In this document: positions 1 through 9,158 of the stretch, piece by piece
Position numbering within the stretch: the first letter of the stretch is position 1
How the letters are laid out: the number at the start of each line of letters is the position of its first letter
DNA from: JAVJSD01 sp040219575
GTDB taxonomy: Bacteria; Planctomycetota; Planctomycetia; Pirellulales; Pirellulaceae
Length of the DNA stretch: 64,000 nucleotides
NCBI GenBank assembly: GCA_040219575.1
Contig: JAVJSD010000045.1
Coordinates: 77,553-141,552, forward strand
Direction of reading: 5' to 3'
Notes under the pieces: generated by a model
Told to the model about the DNA's origin: nothing
Databases searched by the model: none
Seen by the model: the letters and a program-made list of their open reading frames with translations, nothing else
Translations under genes and position numbers: made by a program

Positions 1-1211
1 GACATCTGGGCGAAAAACTGCAGCGGATTGCGGCGCGTGAAGATCCACAACAGCAGCGGCAGCGTGATCAGCGCGTGGCAGGCCAAGCCGATCAGCACGG
101 TCGACATGTACCAGGCCTGGGTGCCCAACAGCGCCAGGAATTTTCCGTCGAGCTGCGCCTTGGAGAACCGCGCCGCCACCAGGCAGAAGATGCCCAGCGG
201 GGCCAGCTTCATCAACAGCAGAATGAAATTCATCAACGCGTCGTTGACGCTCACCACCAGGTCGCGAATCGCCGTGGCCCGCTGGCCCAGCGTCGTCAAC
301 ATGCCGGCGAACACGATGCTGAAGATGATCAGCGGCAGCAGATTGATCTCGACCATCGACTGCAGCAGGTTGTTGGTGAACAGCATCAACACCAGGTGCT
401 TGAAGATGTCGCCGATGCTGGGCGCCGCCGGTGAGAGGTGCGCCTCGACGATGCTCTCGGCGCCGTCGCCGTCGGCGGCCGTGTACACAAGCTGCGCGTA
501 CTTGGCTTCGGGCGGCAATTCGATCGCCGGCTGCGTGCGATAGATGCCGGCTTTGTGGGCCGCGGTGAACTTTCCCTCGGGCAGATCGAGGAAATCGCCG
601 CCGTTGGTGCTGTAGCGCACCTGCACGCTGGCCGGACGCGCCGCTTTGCCGACCTGGTCGATGGTGATCCGCACCACGTGCCGGCCTTCGGGCACGGCCA
701 TGTAGCGACTGGCCTGCGAATCGGCGGCGCGGTCGCCGGTGACGTTGTGCCACTCGAATTTCTTGTCCATGCCGCGGCCGGCGTGCGACACCGCCTCGTC
801 GCCCGCCTTCCGCGAATCTTCGACCAATTCCCGGGTGACGCCCATCGCCCCCTGGCCGGCCAGCCCCGCCACCAGCATCACCACGTTGATGACGATCAGG
901 CCGGTGGCCACGGCCAGCACGGTGGTGGTGAGGTAATAAGAGATCGCGTAGGCGCCGGGTCGGCCGAGCTTGCGGACGTCGCCCAGGCCGAGGATGCCGC
1001 TCATCACGCTGGCCATCACCAGCGGCACGACGACCATTTGCAGCAGCCGCAGAAAGATCTCACCGCCGGTGTCGAAGATCGTCACGATCGGGCGAAAGCC
1101 CTGCCCCAGCACCGCCGGCCCGACCAGCGACAGCAGCACCGCCAGCACGATCGCTCCCACGATGTAGTAGGTCAGTCGCCCGTGTCCGCCGCCGTCGTCG
1201 CCTTTTGCCAT
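1..1211 (-). CDS. Dicarboxylate/amino acid:cation symporter, 3' end cut by window edge
   Basis: The reading frame starts at an ATG (1209-1211) and runs off the left edge after about 403 codons. It matches the DAACS/GltP-DctA family, secondary transporters that move dicarboxylates or acidic amino acids with Na+ or H+ across the inner membrane. Hydrophobic segments lie near residues 13-32, 51-75, 88-112, 283-305, 327-350 and 367-392. The second contains the family-like stretch RLLQMVVVPLVMASVMSG. Between the third and fourth segments, residues about 116-265 are hydrophilic and far longer than the usual loop there; this insert looks like an added extracytoplasmic domain. The C-terminal substrate-binding half lies outside the window, so the substrate cannot be judged. 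Transcribed alone, away from the helicase end at 1452. Confidence 0.9.
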   Translation of the reverse strand, partial: MAKGDDGGGHGRLTYYIVGAIVLAVLLSLVGPAVLGQGFRPIVTIFDTGGEIFLRLLQMVVVPLVMASVMSGILGLGDVRKLGRPGAYAISYYLTTTVLAVATGLIVINVVMLVAGLAGQGAMGVTRELVEDSRKAGDEAVSHAGRGMDKKFEWHNVTGDRAADSQASRYMAVPEGRHVVRITIDQVGKAARPASVQVRYSTNGGDFLDLPEGKFTAAHKAGIYRTQPAIELPPEAKYAQLVYTAADGDGAESIVEAHLSPAAPSIGDIFKHLVLMLFTNNLLQSMVEINLLPLIIFSIVFAGMLTTLGQRATAIRDLVVSVNDALMNFILLLMKLAPLGIFCLVAARFSKAQLDGKFLALLGTQAWYMSTVLIGLACHALITLPLLLWIFTRRNPLQFFAQM

Positions 1212-1451
1212 CGTTGTTTTCCGGCATGCAGAGTAGGATTTGTGCGCGCTACGAGTATAGAGGACTCGCCCTCCGCGCGGTTCGACTCACCGCCGCTTCG
1301 ACCTCGCCCCGGCACTTTGAGCATTGATCGATGGGAATTCGTTTCGCCAGCCGCTGTCTTGGTGACTTGCAGCACCTTTTGTTCGCCTGCATGCGGAAGG
1401 ATGCGTCACGTTCGCCGCCGCAACACGACGAGCCTCGAACTTCTGCAGCAG

Positions 1452-3455
1452 CTATTTCGTCTTTCGCTTCGCGGCGGGTGTACGCTTCTGGGGAGGCGGC
1501 CCGGCGTGCGGGTTGTCGGCCCGGCCGATGATCTCCCACAAGAAGCGGCTGGCGTCGGTGTCGCGTGGGCGGCCCCATTTCATGCGCGACAGCGCCATCG
1601 AAAGCGTGAGCCGCTCCTGTGCGCGGGTCACGCCGACGTAGCACAACCGCCGCTCCTCTTCGATGGCGTCGCCGTCGGCCTTGATGCTGCGATGATGCGG
1701 CAGGATGCCCTCCTCCATGCCGACCATGTACACCTGGGGGAATTCGAGCCCCTTGGCGCTGTGCAGCGTCATCAGGGCCACGGCGTTGCGGCGGAGTTGT
1801 TTGTCTTTCTCGTCGTCGAACTCGCGGCCGCCGAGCGCCACGTCGTCCAGGAAGCCCGCCAGCGTCGCCTTCTTCTTGTTCTTCTGCTGATAGACGCCCA
1901 AGGCGTTGACGACTTCACCCACCACCGCCCATCGCGCGTCGCGTTCGGCCTCTTCGGTGTAGATGCGGCGGAGTTCGCCTTCGTAGTCGATCTTGGCGAT
2001 CAGGGCGTTGGCGACCTCCACCGGCGTCTGCCGTTCGACTCGACGCCGGAAGTCTTCGATCAGTCCCACGAAACGTTCGACGGCTTCGGCCGCGGCCGCC
2101 GGCAGTCCCTGTTTGCCCGCCGGCGAGGCGAGCAGGTCCCACAAGGGCTTGCCTTCGCTAACCGCCCGGGCCAGCAGCGTCTCGACGGTTTTGCCGCCGA
2201 TGCCGCGCGGCGGAGTATTGATGATTCGCAGCAGCGAGACCTCGTCGTGCGGCATGACCAGCGTCTTGAGATACGCCAGGATGTCGCGAACCTCCTTGCG
2301 ATCAAAGAACGACATCCCGCCGATCAGCACGTACGGCACTTTCCTCTTGCGTAGTTCGCTTTCGAAGGCGCGGGGTTGTTCGTTCGTGCGAAACAATATG
2401 CAGAAGTCGCGGGCCTCGACGCCGTCATGGCCGATGCGCCGCAGGATATCGGCCACCACCGCTTCGGCTTCCTCGGTTTCGTCCTTGAATTGCAGGATTT
2501 TCGGCCTCTCGCCGCCGTGCCGCGCCGCCCGCAGCACCTTCGCGTGGCGCGTCTTGTTGTAGGCGATCAGCCGGTTGGCGATGGTGATGATGGCCGTCGT
2601 CGAACGATAGTTGTCCTCCAGGCGGACGACGGCGGCTCGCGGCCAGTCGCGTGTGAAGCGGAGGATGTGCTCCACTTCCGCGCCGCGAAAGCCGTAGATC
2701 GATTGATCGTCGTCGCCCACCACGCACAGGTTGCCGTGATCGCGGGCCAGCGCCGTCACGATGCGGTACTGGCTGGCGTTGGTGTCCTGATATTCATCGA
2801 TCAGCAAATGGTCGAAGCGGGCGGCCTCCTCGCGGCGGGCGTCGGAGAACTTCGCAAACAGATCCTCCGTGCAAATCAACAAGTCGTCGAAGTCGACCGC
2901 GCCGGCGTTCTTGAGCGCCTTCTGATACCGGCGATAGGCCATCGCCGCCAGGTGCTCTTTGTCGGTTTGCGCCAACGTGGCGGCTTGCGGCGGCCGGATC
3001 GACGCGCACTTCCAGCGGCCGATCTGCCCGATCAACTCGCTCGGCTTGAGCAACGTCCCCGGCACCTTGATCTCGCGCAGCACGCCGCGGGCCAGGCTCT
3101 CCTGATCGCCGCGATCGTAGATGGCGAATCGCTCGGGATACCCCAGCAGCCGAATGTGGCGACGAAGGATCTTGACGCAGTAGGAATGAAAAGTGGAGAC
3201 GACCGGCTTCTCCTTCACTCGCCCCAGCAGCGACGCGACGCGCTCCTGCATTTCGGCCGCGGCCTTGTTGGTGAAGGTGACCGCCAAAATGCGGCTGGGC
3301 GGGGTGCCGGTGCGAATCAACTCCGCGATGCGGTAGGTGACCACGCGAGTCTTGCCCGTGCCGGCGCCCGCCAACACCAACAGCGGGCCGCGCAGCGTCT
3401 GCACCGCCTTGCGCTGGGGGGGATTGAGTCCGTCGAGGGAAAGTCGGGGCGGCAC
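1452..3455 (-). CDS. ATP-dependent DNA helicase, Rep/UvrD/PcrA (SF1A) family
   Basis: A 3'-5' DNA helicase of superfamily 1A, acting in replication restart, repair or removal of proteins from DNA. The 667-residue product starts at a GTG (3453-3455). Walker A GAGTGKT is at residues 30-36, the Walker B/motif II block IDEYQDTN at 219-226, motif III GDDDQSIYGFRGA at 247-259, and the late motifs LMTLHSAKGLEFPQVYMVGMEE and RRLCYVGVTRAQERL follow in the C-terminal third. Length and the short C-terminal tail are closer to Rep (about 670 residues) than to UvrD or PcrA (about 720-740), but orthology cannot be settled by eye. The last residues are basic. No partner gene is adjacent. Confidence 0.95.
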   Translation of the reverse strand: MPPRLSLDGLNPPQRKAVQTLRGPLLVLAGAGTGKTRVVTYRIAELIRTGTPPSRILAVTFTNKAAAEMQERVASLLGRVKEKPVVSTFHSYCVKILRRHIRLLGYPERFAIYDRGDQESLARGVLREIKVPGTLLKPSELIGQIGRWKCASIRPPQAATLAQTDKEHLAAMAYRRYQKALKNAGAVDFDDLLICTEDLFAKFSDARREEAARFDHLLIDEYQDTNASQYRIVTALARDHGNLCVVGDDDQSIYGFRGAEVEHILRFTRDWPRAAVVRLEDNYRSTTAIITIANRLIAYNKTRHAKVLRAARHGGERPKILQFKDETEEAEAVVADILRRIGHDGVEARDFCILFRTNEQPRAFESELRKRKVPYVLIGGMSFFDRKEVRDILAYLKTLVMPHDEVSLLRIINTPPRGIGGKTVETLLARAVSEGKPLWDLLASPAGKQGLPAAAAEAVERFVGLIEDFRRRVERQTPVEVANALIAKIDYEGELRRIYTEEAERDARWAVVGEVVNALGVYQQKNKKKATLAGFLDDVALGGREFDDEKDKQLRRNAVALMTLHSAKGLEFPQVYMVGMEEGILPHHRSIKADGDAIEEERRLCYVGVTRAQERLTLSMALSRMKWGRPRDTDASRFLWEIIGRADNPHAGPPPQKRTPAAKRKTK

Positions 3456-3594
3456 GGGAGACAGAGAACCGAATGCGGGAATTCGAAAGAGGAAAGGGAA
3501 ACCGACCGATCGTAGATGCGCGTTGGAGAACTACCCAGGGGCGAACAAGTCGGAAGACCGACGACCGTAGCATGCCGCCCCAGCGGACGGGCTG

Positions 3595-3822
3595 CTAGGA
3601 GATCATCTCGAGTTCGCGGATGTTGTCGAGCGAGATCGTGATGAGGTGGTCGTAAATCGGGCCGCCGCGTTCTCGATCGAGCAGTCCGATGGTGATCGAC
3701 GTGCGTCCCACCATCAGCAAGTCGGGGTCCCGAACCTCGTACGATCGGCCGTTGATCAGGTGCACCCGAAACGGCTCGAACGGCCGGCGCGCGTGCAACT
3801 CGCGAAAACGTTCTGAATCCAT
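3595..3822 (-). CDS. Small conserved hypothetical protein
   Basis: A 75-residue protein (ATG at 3820-3822; an in-frame GTG three codons upstream at 3829-3831 is possible). It contains the pattern RRPFEPFRVHLINGRSYEVR followed by DPDLLMVG and a short acidic end. I recall many planctomycete genomes carrying paralogues with this 'RPFxPFxxxLxDGRxxxVxHP' shape and no assigned function. It has no signal peptide or membrane segment and looks like a single small beta-rich cytoplasmic domain. It lies alone between the helicase gene and the GGDEF gene, all on the same strand, with gaps of 139 and 192 bases. Confidence 0.75.
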   Translation of the reverse strand: MDSERFRELHARRPFEPFRVHLINGRSYEVRDPDLLMVGRTSITIGLLDRERGGPIYDHLITISLDNIRELEMIS

Positions 3823-4014
3823 CGCCACCACTCACGGCCTCCCGGGTTTCCTGCGACACTTCCGTCATCGTAGAGACGCCCGGCGAATGTGGCAACATGC
3901 GGAGGCGCCGCCGGGCGAAGCGCGATACACCGATTGGGAGTCATCAAACCGACGAGGTTCAGGCCTGAACCGCCGGGGATGGGCGTCAGCGAGCGTGAAA
4001 CGAACTTCCCCGAA

Positions 4015-5754
4015 TCACGGCAAGAGCGGCTTGGGGGGTTTCAACTCGCCGTCGGTCGGCTGCCGGAACGCCGCCGCACGTTGGTCGGGTTCGTCGTCCG
4101 AGGTGCCCAGCATGCCCATCAGGCCGCGCTGGGTGTCGTTGTCGTCGGTTGTGCTTTGCCCACGGCCGTGGTCGAACGAGCCGTTGCTCCACGGCCCGTT
4201 CAGGTAGCGGGAATGCGCCAGCAAATCGTTCAGCAACTCCTGCATCCGCGAGGTTGCGCCGACGACGGCCGGCATGGCGTCGCGGTCGTCCGTGTTCAAC
4301 CGATCGGCCAAACGCTGCGCTTCCCGCTGCACGGCGTTGGCCGTCGCCGCCAGGTTTTCCCGCGTCTTCTGCGGTGCGTCGAAAAAGCCGCCGTCGGGCG
4401 CTTCGGCGGTCGGCGGTGCGTCGATGATCATCGTATTGGTGAACCACCGCAAGACGCTTCCTCGACTGATAACGCCGGTGGGCCGCTCGTCGCGCACGAT
4501 GATCACGCCGCGAATCGCCACTCGGCACAGAAACTCGTAGATCAATTGCACCGATGCGTTTTCGTCGTAGCAGACGACGTTGCGCTTCATGATGTCCCGA
4601 ATCTTGGTCTCCCACCAGTTGGGCCAGAGCATGATGGACATCACGTCCTTTTCCGCCAGGATTCCGACCAGTCTTCCCGAGTCGTCGACGACGGGTGCTG
4701 AATTGATGCGGAATCGCAGGAAGTACTCGGCCGCGTGCCCCGCCGATTCGTGCTGCGACAGCGCCGCCACGAGCGTGGTCATCACTTCGCCGGCGCGGAT
4801 TCCCCCGAACATCGATTCGGGATTCCGCTCGGCCTCGCCCTGGTGCGACTCGGTGATCGAGCCGAACTCGACGACCCGGTCTCGGCCCGCTCGTTTGGCG
4901 ACGAGCAACGCCTGGTCCGCCATATCGACCAACTCGGCCGGAGACTGGGTGTCGTCCAGTCGCTGAGCGACGCCGAAACTGGCCGTGATATGAATGCTGC
5001 GTCCTTCGATCTCGACATCGTGGTCCGATATCAGACGCCGCAGTTGGTTCGCCCAATCCGCCGCCCCAACTTCATCGACGTCGGGCAGTGCTATGCAAAA
5101 CTCCTCTCCACCGTAGCGGCTGATGAGATCGGATGTGTGGCAATGCTCTGACAACATGCGGCCCACATGGCGAATCACCTCATCGCCGGTGCTATGACCG
5201 TACGTATCGTTCACGCGTTTGAAGAAGTCGATGTCGACCATCACGCACGACAGCGGCGCCTGACGGCGTTGGGTCAGATGCCAGTGCCGGTCCAGGGTTT
5301 CGAACAAGGTCCGCTGAGTGGAGAGTCCTGTGAGGGGATCGCATTTCGCCAGATAGTTCAAACGGTGTTCGAGTTCGATCATTCGCTTGCCGACCCGCAG
5401 TCGGGCCAGCAGTTCGCTCCTGTCGACCGGCTTGGGAAGGAAATCGTCGGCGCCAGACTCCAACCCTTGCACAATGTCGTCGATGCCGCGGCGGGCGGTA
5501 AGGAACACCGTGTAGACATAGTTCGGCAGATTCTTCCCGCGAACCCATCGACACAGTTCGGCGCCGTCCATGCACGGCATTTCCCAATCCGTGAGGATGA
5601 TCTCGGGGCATGCCTGCTCGATCATCTCCACGGCCTGCCGACCGTCGTCGGCGGTGCGCACTGCATAGCCATCCGTCTCCAGCCACTTGCGAAGCAATCG
5701 CAACATGGCGGGATCGTCGTCGACGATCAGTAGGTTGGCCCGTTCCGCGGACAT
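4015..5754 (-). CDS. Receiver-GGDEF-CBS fusion (diguanylate cyclase response regulator)
   Basis: Predicted to make cyclic di-GMP in response to phosphorylation by an unseen histidine kinase. I start at ATG 5752-5754 because the receiver fold begins seven residues later; a TTG at 5797-5799 would add 15 residues. Receiver: residues about 6-120, acidic pair DDD at 12-14, phospho-acceptor Asp56 (LTDWEMP), Thr at FLTARR, Lys in PKPVD. GGDEF domain: about 135-295, with active-site GGEEF at 215-219. The inhibitory RxxD site is altered to HTSD at 206-209. Two CBS motifs follow at about 320-440 (VMTTLVA...APVVDDSGRLVGILAEKDV and IMKRNVV...GVIIVRDERPTGVIS). The C-terminal 140 residues are polar and unrecognised. 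No kinase gene is adjacent. Confidence 0.92.
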   Translation of the reverse strand: MSAERANLLIVDDDPAMLRLLRKWLETDGYAVRTADDGRQAVEMIEQACPEIILTDWEMPCMDGAELCRWVRGKNLPNYVYTVFLTARRGIDDIVQGLESGADDFLPKPVDRSELLARLRVGKRMIELEHRLNYLAKCDPLTGLSTQRTLFETLDRHWHLTQRRQAPLSCVMVDIDFFKRVNDTYGHSTGDEVIRHVGRMLSEHCHTSDLISRYGGEEFCIALPDVDEVGAADWANQLRRLISDHDVEIEGRSIHITASFGVAQRLDDTQSPAELVDMADQALLVAKRAGRDRVVEFGSITESHQGEAERNPESMFGGIRAGEVMTTLVAALSQHESAGHAAEYFLRFRINSAPVVDDSGRLVGILAEKDVMSIMLWPNWWETKIRDIMKRNVVCYDENASVQLIYEFLCRVAIRGVIIVRDERPTGVISRGSVLRWFTNTMIIDAPPTAEAPDGGFFDAPQKTRENLAATANAVQREAQRLADRLNTDDRDAMPAVVGATSRMQELLNDLLAHSRYLNGPWSNGSFDHGRGQSTTDDNDTQRGLMGMLGTSDDEPDQRAAAFRQPTDGELKPPKPLLP

Positions 5755-6160
5755 CGATGACTCGTTGTGTAACCGCGTTTGAATGCTGACGCACCGCAAG
5801 CGCAGAGTCCGCCCCTTTTGGTCATCAAAACTCTACCTTGCGTATTTTCGTGTCGATGACGGGAAATCCTCTGGATCAGGCTCGAAGTCCGTTGCTTCGC
5901 CCTGGACGACAAGGACGTGAATATCCCGCGCAATCGAAGCCGGCAGACCGACACCATGGGAGCATGGCAAATAGCCCTCACGGTGGGTTTCGGCGTGGCT
6001 GCGAGACGGCAGCGGCCCCCCGTACGCGGCCGGAGAAATACCGTTAAGTGCTTTTGTGCAAACGGGTTGTGAATACCGTCCCCGCAGGATGCCGGATTGC
6101 CTACCGCGGCACTCGGCGCTATACTGCGAGATTGTCCACGCCCCACGCACCAACACTCCC
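5755..6160. other. Divergent intergenic region upstream of the GGDEF and glucokinase genes
   Basis: A 406-base gap between divergent genes. It holds the promoter-like element at 6097-6125 for the glucokinase gene. No convincing small gene was found: the overlapping reading frames here have unusual composition and no recognisable motif. I see no tRNA-like fold. Confidence 0.5.
6097..6125 (+). promoter_or_regulatory. Sigma70-like promoter for the glucokinase gene
   Basis: TTGCCT at 6097-6102 and TATACT at 6120-6125 are separated by exactly 17 bases and lie 35 bases before the ATG at 6161. Three of six -35 bases are the invariant TTG and five of six -10 bases match TATAAT. The sequence CTATACTGCGAG recurs before the SecD-like gene (23524-23535). 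Confidence 0.5.
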
Positions 6161-7198
6161 ATGGCCCACGAGTCGATCTCCCCCATCCAGGCTCAACGAC
6201 CGTTGTTCGCCGGCGTCGACGTCGGCGGCACAACCATCAAACTGGGGATTGTCGACGATCGTGGGCGAACCGTCGCGTTTACCAGCATCGATACCGACGA
6301 CCAGCGGGGAGCCGACGACGCGGTTCAGCGGATTGGCGCCACCATCGAACGGCTCTTGGCCGATCAGCAGCTCGCGCTCGACGACCTGACCGCCGTGGGG
6401 CTGGGAACGCCCGGAACCCTCGACATTCCCCGGGGGATCATCCTCAAACCACACAACCTGCCCGGCTGGCGCGACTATCCCATTCGCGATCGACTGTCGC
6501 AGCGCGTCGGCAAACCCGTCACCTACACCAACGACGCCTCGGCCGCCGGCTACGGCGAATACTGGATCGGCAGCGGCAAGGCCTTTCACAGTATGGTGTT
6601 GATCACGCTGGGCACCGGCGTCGGCAGCGGCATCATCATCGGCGACGACATCTCGATCGACGGCGAAAACAGCTGCGGCAGCGAGTGCGGACACTTGGTG
6701 ATCGACTGCCGCGAGGACGCCCGCATGTGCCCCTGCGGCCAACGCGGCCACCTCGAGGCCTACTGCAGCGCCGCTTCACTGGTCAAGCGAACCATCGAGG
6801 CCCTGCAGGCGCGCGGTGAAAGTTCGCTGCAAGAGGCGGTCGAAAACAACCAGGAGCTCACCGGACTGGTCATCGCTCAGCACGCCGAACAGGGCGACCA
6901 GCTGGCGCTCAATTTGGTCATGGAGACGGCCGATTACCTGGTGGCGGGCATCGTCAGCGTGATGAACGTCATCGATCCCGCCGCCGTCATCCTCGGCGGA
7001 GCAATGAACTTCGGCGGGCACGACCATCCCCTGGGGCGGCGGTTCCTGGCGCGCGTCCAGCAGGGCGTGACGGCCAAGTCCTTCCCCGTCCCTGGTGAGC
7101 GGATCACAATTGACTACGCCATCCTCGAAGGCGATGCCGGCTACATTGGTGCGGCGGGGCTGGCGCGGGCGGCGTGGCGGAAGCGCCGTGCAGACTGA
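6161..7198 (+). CDS. glcK: ROK-family glucokinase
   Basis: Predicted to phosphorylate glucose to glucose 6-phosphate with ATP in the cytoplasm; other hexoses are possible in the ROK family. Start chosen at ATG 6161, giving 345 residues that begin just before the nucleotide-binding motif DVGGTTIKLG (20-29). The phosphoryl-acceptor region has TPGTLD, NDASAAGYGE with catalytic Asp125, GTGVGSG (151-157), and the ROK EXGH motif ECGH (175-178). The zinc motif reads CPCGQRGHLE (190-199), so the third cysteine of the usual CXCGXXGCXE is histidine. Upstream in-frame codons back to 6056 are read but lack family similarity. A promoter-like sequence ends 35 bases upstream. Confidence 0.93.
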   Translation: MAHESISPIQAQRPLFAGVDVGGTTIKLGIVDDRGRTVAFTSIDTDDQRGADDAVQRIGATIERLLADQQLALDDLTAVGLGTPGTLDIPRGIILKPHNLPGWRDYPIRDRLSQRVGKPVTYTNDASAAGYGEYWIGSGKAFHSMVLITLGTGVGSGIIIGDDISIDGENSCGSECGHLVIDCREDARMCPCGQRGHLEAYCSAASLVKRTIEALQARGESSLQEAVENNQELTGLVIAQHAEQGDQLALNLVMETADYLVAGIVSVMNVIDPAAVILGGAMNFGGHDHPLGRRFLARVQQGVTAKSFPVPGERITIDYAILEGDAGYIGAAGLARAAWRKRRAD

Positions 7199-7309
7199 CG
7201 CCATCCGACTCACCGCGAAACGCAGAACGACGGAAGAATCCAGAGAACAGGTTTCGAACTTTCGGGTTCATGCTTTGACACCTCAAAGGCGCGCTACGGC
7301 CCCACGTTC

Positions 7310-9121
7310 ATGACCGATATCGACTGTCAGCACATCCGCAACTTCAGCATCGTGGCCCACATCGACCACGGCAAGAGCACGCTCGCCGACCGCGTGCTGG
7401 AGCATACGCAAACCGTCGACAAGCGCAAGATGCGCGAACAAGTGCTGGACGACATGGAGCTGGAACGCGCACGCGGCATCACCATCAAGGCCCGCGCCGT
7501 GGCGATGCGCTACCAGTACCACGGTGAAACGTACGAACTGAATCTGGTCGATACGCCGGGCCACGTCGACTTCCACTACGAAGTGTCGCGGAGCCTGGCT
7601 TGCTGCGAGGGCGCGTTGTTGCTGGTCGACGCCTTCCAGGGCGTCGAGGCGCAAACGGTGGCCAACGCCTACGCCGCCCTGGAGCAGGATCTGACGATCA
7701 TTCCCGTCGTCAACAAGATCGATCTGACGCACGCCCGCACCGACGAGGTGATCGAGGAAATGCAGCAGTCGCTGGCGGTCGACCCCGACGAAGTGTTGAA
7801 GGTCAGCGCCAAGTCGGGCATCGGCATCGACGCGCTGTTGGAGGCGGTCGTCCAGCGCATCCCGCCGCCCAAGGGCGATCCGGAAGCCCCGCTGCAGGCG
7901 ATGGTTTTCGATTCGCACTACGACGAGTATCGCGGCGCCATCATCTACATCCGTATCATGAACGGCACCGTGGATAAGGGGCAGAAGATCCGCCTGCTCA
8001 AGGGGGGCACCACGCACGAGGTGATCGAACTCGGGCAGTTCACGCCCGCGCGGCGGCCCTGCGGGCGACTGCGGGCCGGGCAGGTCGGGTACCTGATCTG
8101 CAATATCAAGTCAATCGATATGGTGCACATCGGCGACACGGTCTCGGTGCCGGGAGAGAAGTCGGCCCCCGCCCTGCAAGGTTATCGCGCGCCGAAACGG
8201 ATGGTGTATTGCGGGCTGTATCCCAGCGACGGGCAGGATTTCGCCGAACTCCGCGAAGCGCTCGAGCGGCTGTCGATCAACGATCCCAGTTTCGAGTTCG
8301 AACCGGAATCGAGCGACGCCCTGGGTTTCGGTTTTCGCTGCGGCTTCCTGGGCCTGTTGCACATGGAGATCGTGCAGCAGCGGTTGGAGCAGGAGTCGGA
8401 CGTCGACCTCGTGCAGACCGCCCCCAACGTCACCTACGAAATCGTCACGCGCCGCGGCGAAACGCTCGAGATCCACCGTCCCCAGGAGGTGCCCGACGCC
8501 GGCGACATCGAGGAGTTTCGCCAACCCATCGTGCGGTTGAGCATCATCGTCCCCTCGGAGCAAATCGGCGCCGTGATGAAACTCTGCCAGGACCGCCGCG
8601 GCGTGCTGCGGGGCACCGAGTACCTCTCGCCTACGCGGGCCATGATCAGCTACGAGATGCCGTTGGCCGAGGTGATCTATGACCTGCACGACAAGTTGAA
8701 AAGCGTCACGCACGGCTACGGCACCATGGACTACGAGGTGATCGGCTACCAGTCGGCCGACCTGGCGCGACTCGACTTGCTGGTCAACGGCAGCCGCGTC
8801 GACGCCCTCAGCTTCATCTGCCATCGGGGCGACGCCGACCGCCGCGGCCGCGCCGTGGTCAAGAAGCTCAAGGAGGAGATCGACCGCCACATGTTCGACA
8901 TCGCGGTGCAAGCCGCCATCGGTTCGCGCGTCATCGCCCGCGAAACGGTCAAGGCGATGCGCAAGAACGTCACCGCCAAATGCTACGGCGGCGACATCAG
9001 CCGCAAACGCAAACTGTGGGCCAAGCAGCGCGAGGGCAAGAAGCGAATGAAGTCGATCGGCTCGGTCGACATTCCGCAAAAGGCCTTCATGTCGGTCCTC
9101 GCCACCGGCGCCGAGCAGTAG
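7310..9121 (+). CDS. lepA: Elongation factor 4 (LepA), ribosome back-translocase GTPase
   Basis: Translational GTPase that acts on stalled or late-stage ribosomes. The 603-residue product matches the normal length of about 600. G1 is AHIDHGKST (16-24), G3 is DTPGH and G4 is NKIDLTHA; switch I has RARGITIKA. The family-specific C-terminal signature CYGGDISRKRKLWAKQREGK followed by KRMKSIGSVDIPQKAFMSVL is complete. The ATG at 7310 is only three residues before the first conserved block (MTDIDCQHIRNFSIVAHID). The gene follows the glucokinase gene after 111 bases with no evident terminator, so cotranscription is possible. No anomalies. Confidence 0.99.
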   Translation: MTDIDCQHIRNFSIVAHIDHGKSTLADRVLEHTQTVDKRKMREQVLDDMELERARGITIKARAVAMRYQYHGETYELNLVDTPGHVDFHYEVSRSLACCEGALLLVDAFQGVEAQTVANAYAALEQDLTIIPVVNKIDLTHARTDEVIEEMQQSLAVDPDEVLKVSAKSGIGIDALLEAVVQRIPPPKGDPEAPLQAMVFDSHYDEYRGAIIYIRIMNGTVDKGQKIRLLKGGTTHEVIELGQFTPARRPCGRLRAGQVGYLICNIKSIDMVHIGDTVSVPGEKSAPALQGYRAPKRMVYCGLYPSDGQDFAELREALERLSINDPSFEFEPESSDALGFGFRCGFLGLLHMEIVQQRLEQESDVDLVQTAPNVTYEIVTRRGETLEIHRPQEVPDAGDIEEFRQPIVRLSIIVPSEQIGAVMKLCQDRRGVLRGTEYLSPTRAMISYEMPLAEVIYDLHDKLKSVTHGYGTMDYEVIGYQSADLARLDLLVNGSRVDALSFICHRGDADRRGRAVVKKLKEEIDRHMFDIAVQAAIGSRVIARETVKAMRKNVTAKCYGGDISRKRKLWAKQREGKKRMKSIGSVDIPQKAFMSVLATGAEQ

Positions 9122-9128
9122 GCAAGCT

Positions 9129-9151
9129 CCCAAGCCGACGACTTGTCGTCG
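9129..9151 (+). repeat. Palindromic repeat, family 1 copy (between lepA and rpiB)
   Basis: Core AGCCGACGACTTGTCGTCG preceded by CCCA; the inner part folds as GACGAC/GTCGTC. Identical copies lie at 14556-14578 and 54021-54043 and an inverted copy at 62640-62661, each in an intergenic gap. Confidence 0.85.
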
Positions 9152-9158
9152 TGGCCGT

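Noticed and set aside
438..2354. Long plus-strand frame of 638 codons
   Set aside because: It shadows the symporter and helicase genes on the minus strand; the translation is His/Arg/Gln-rich with no domain.
5833..6186. Minus-strand frame of 117 codons upstream of glcK
   Set aside because: No motif, and it spans the likely glcK promoter.
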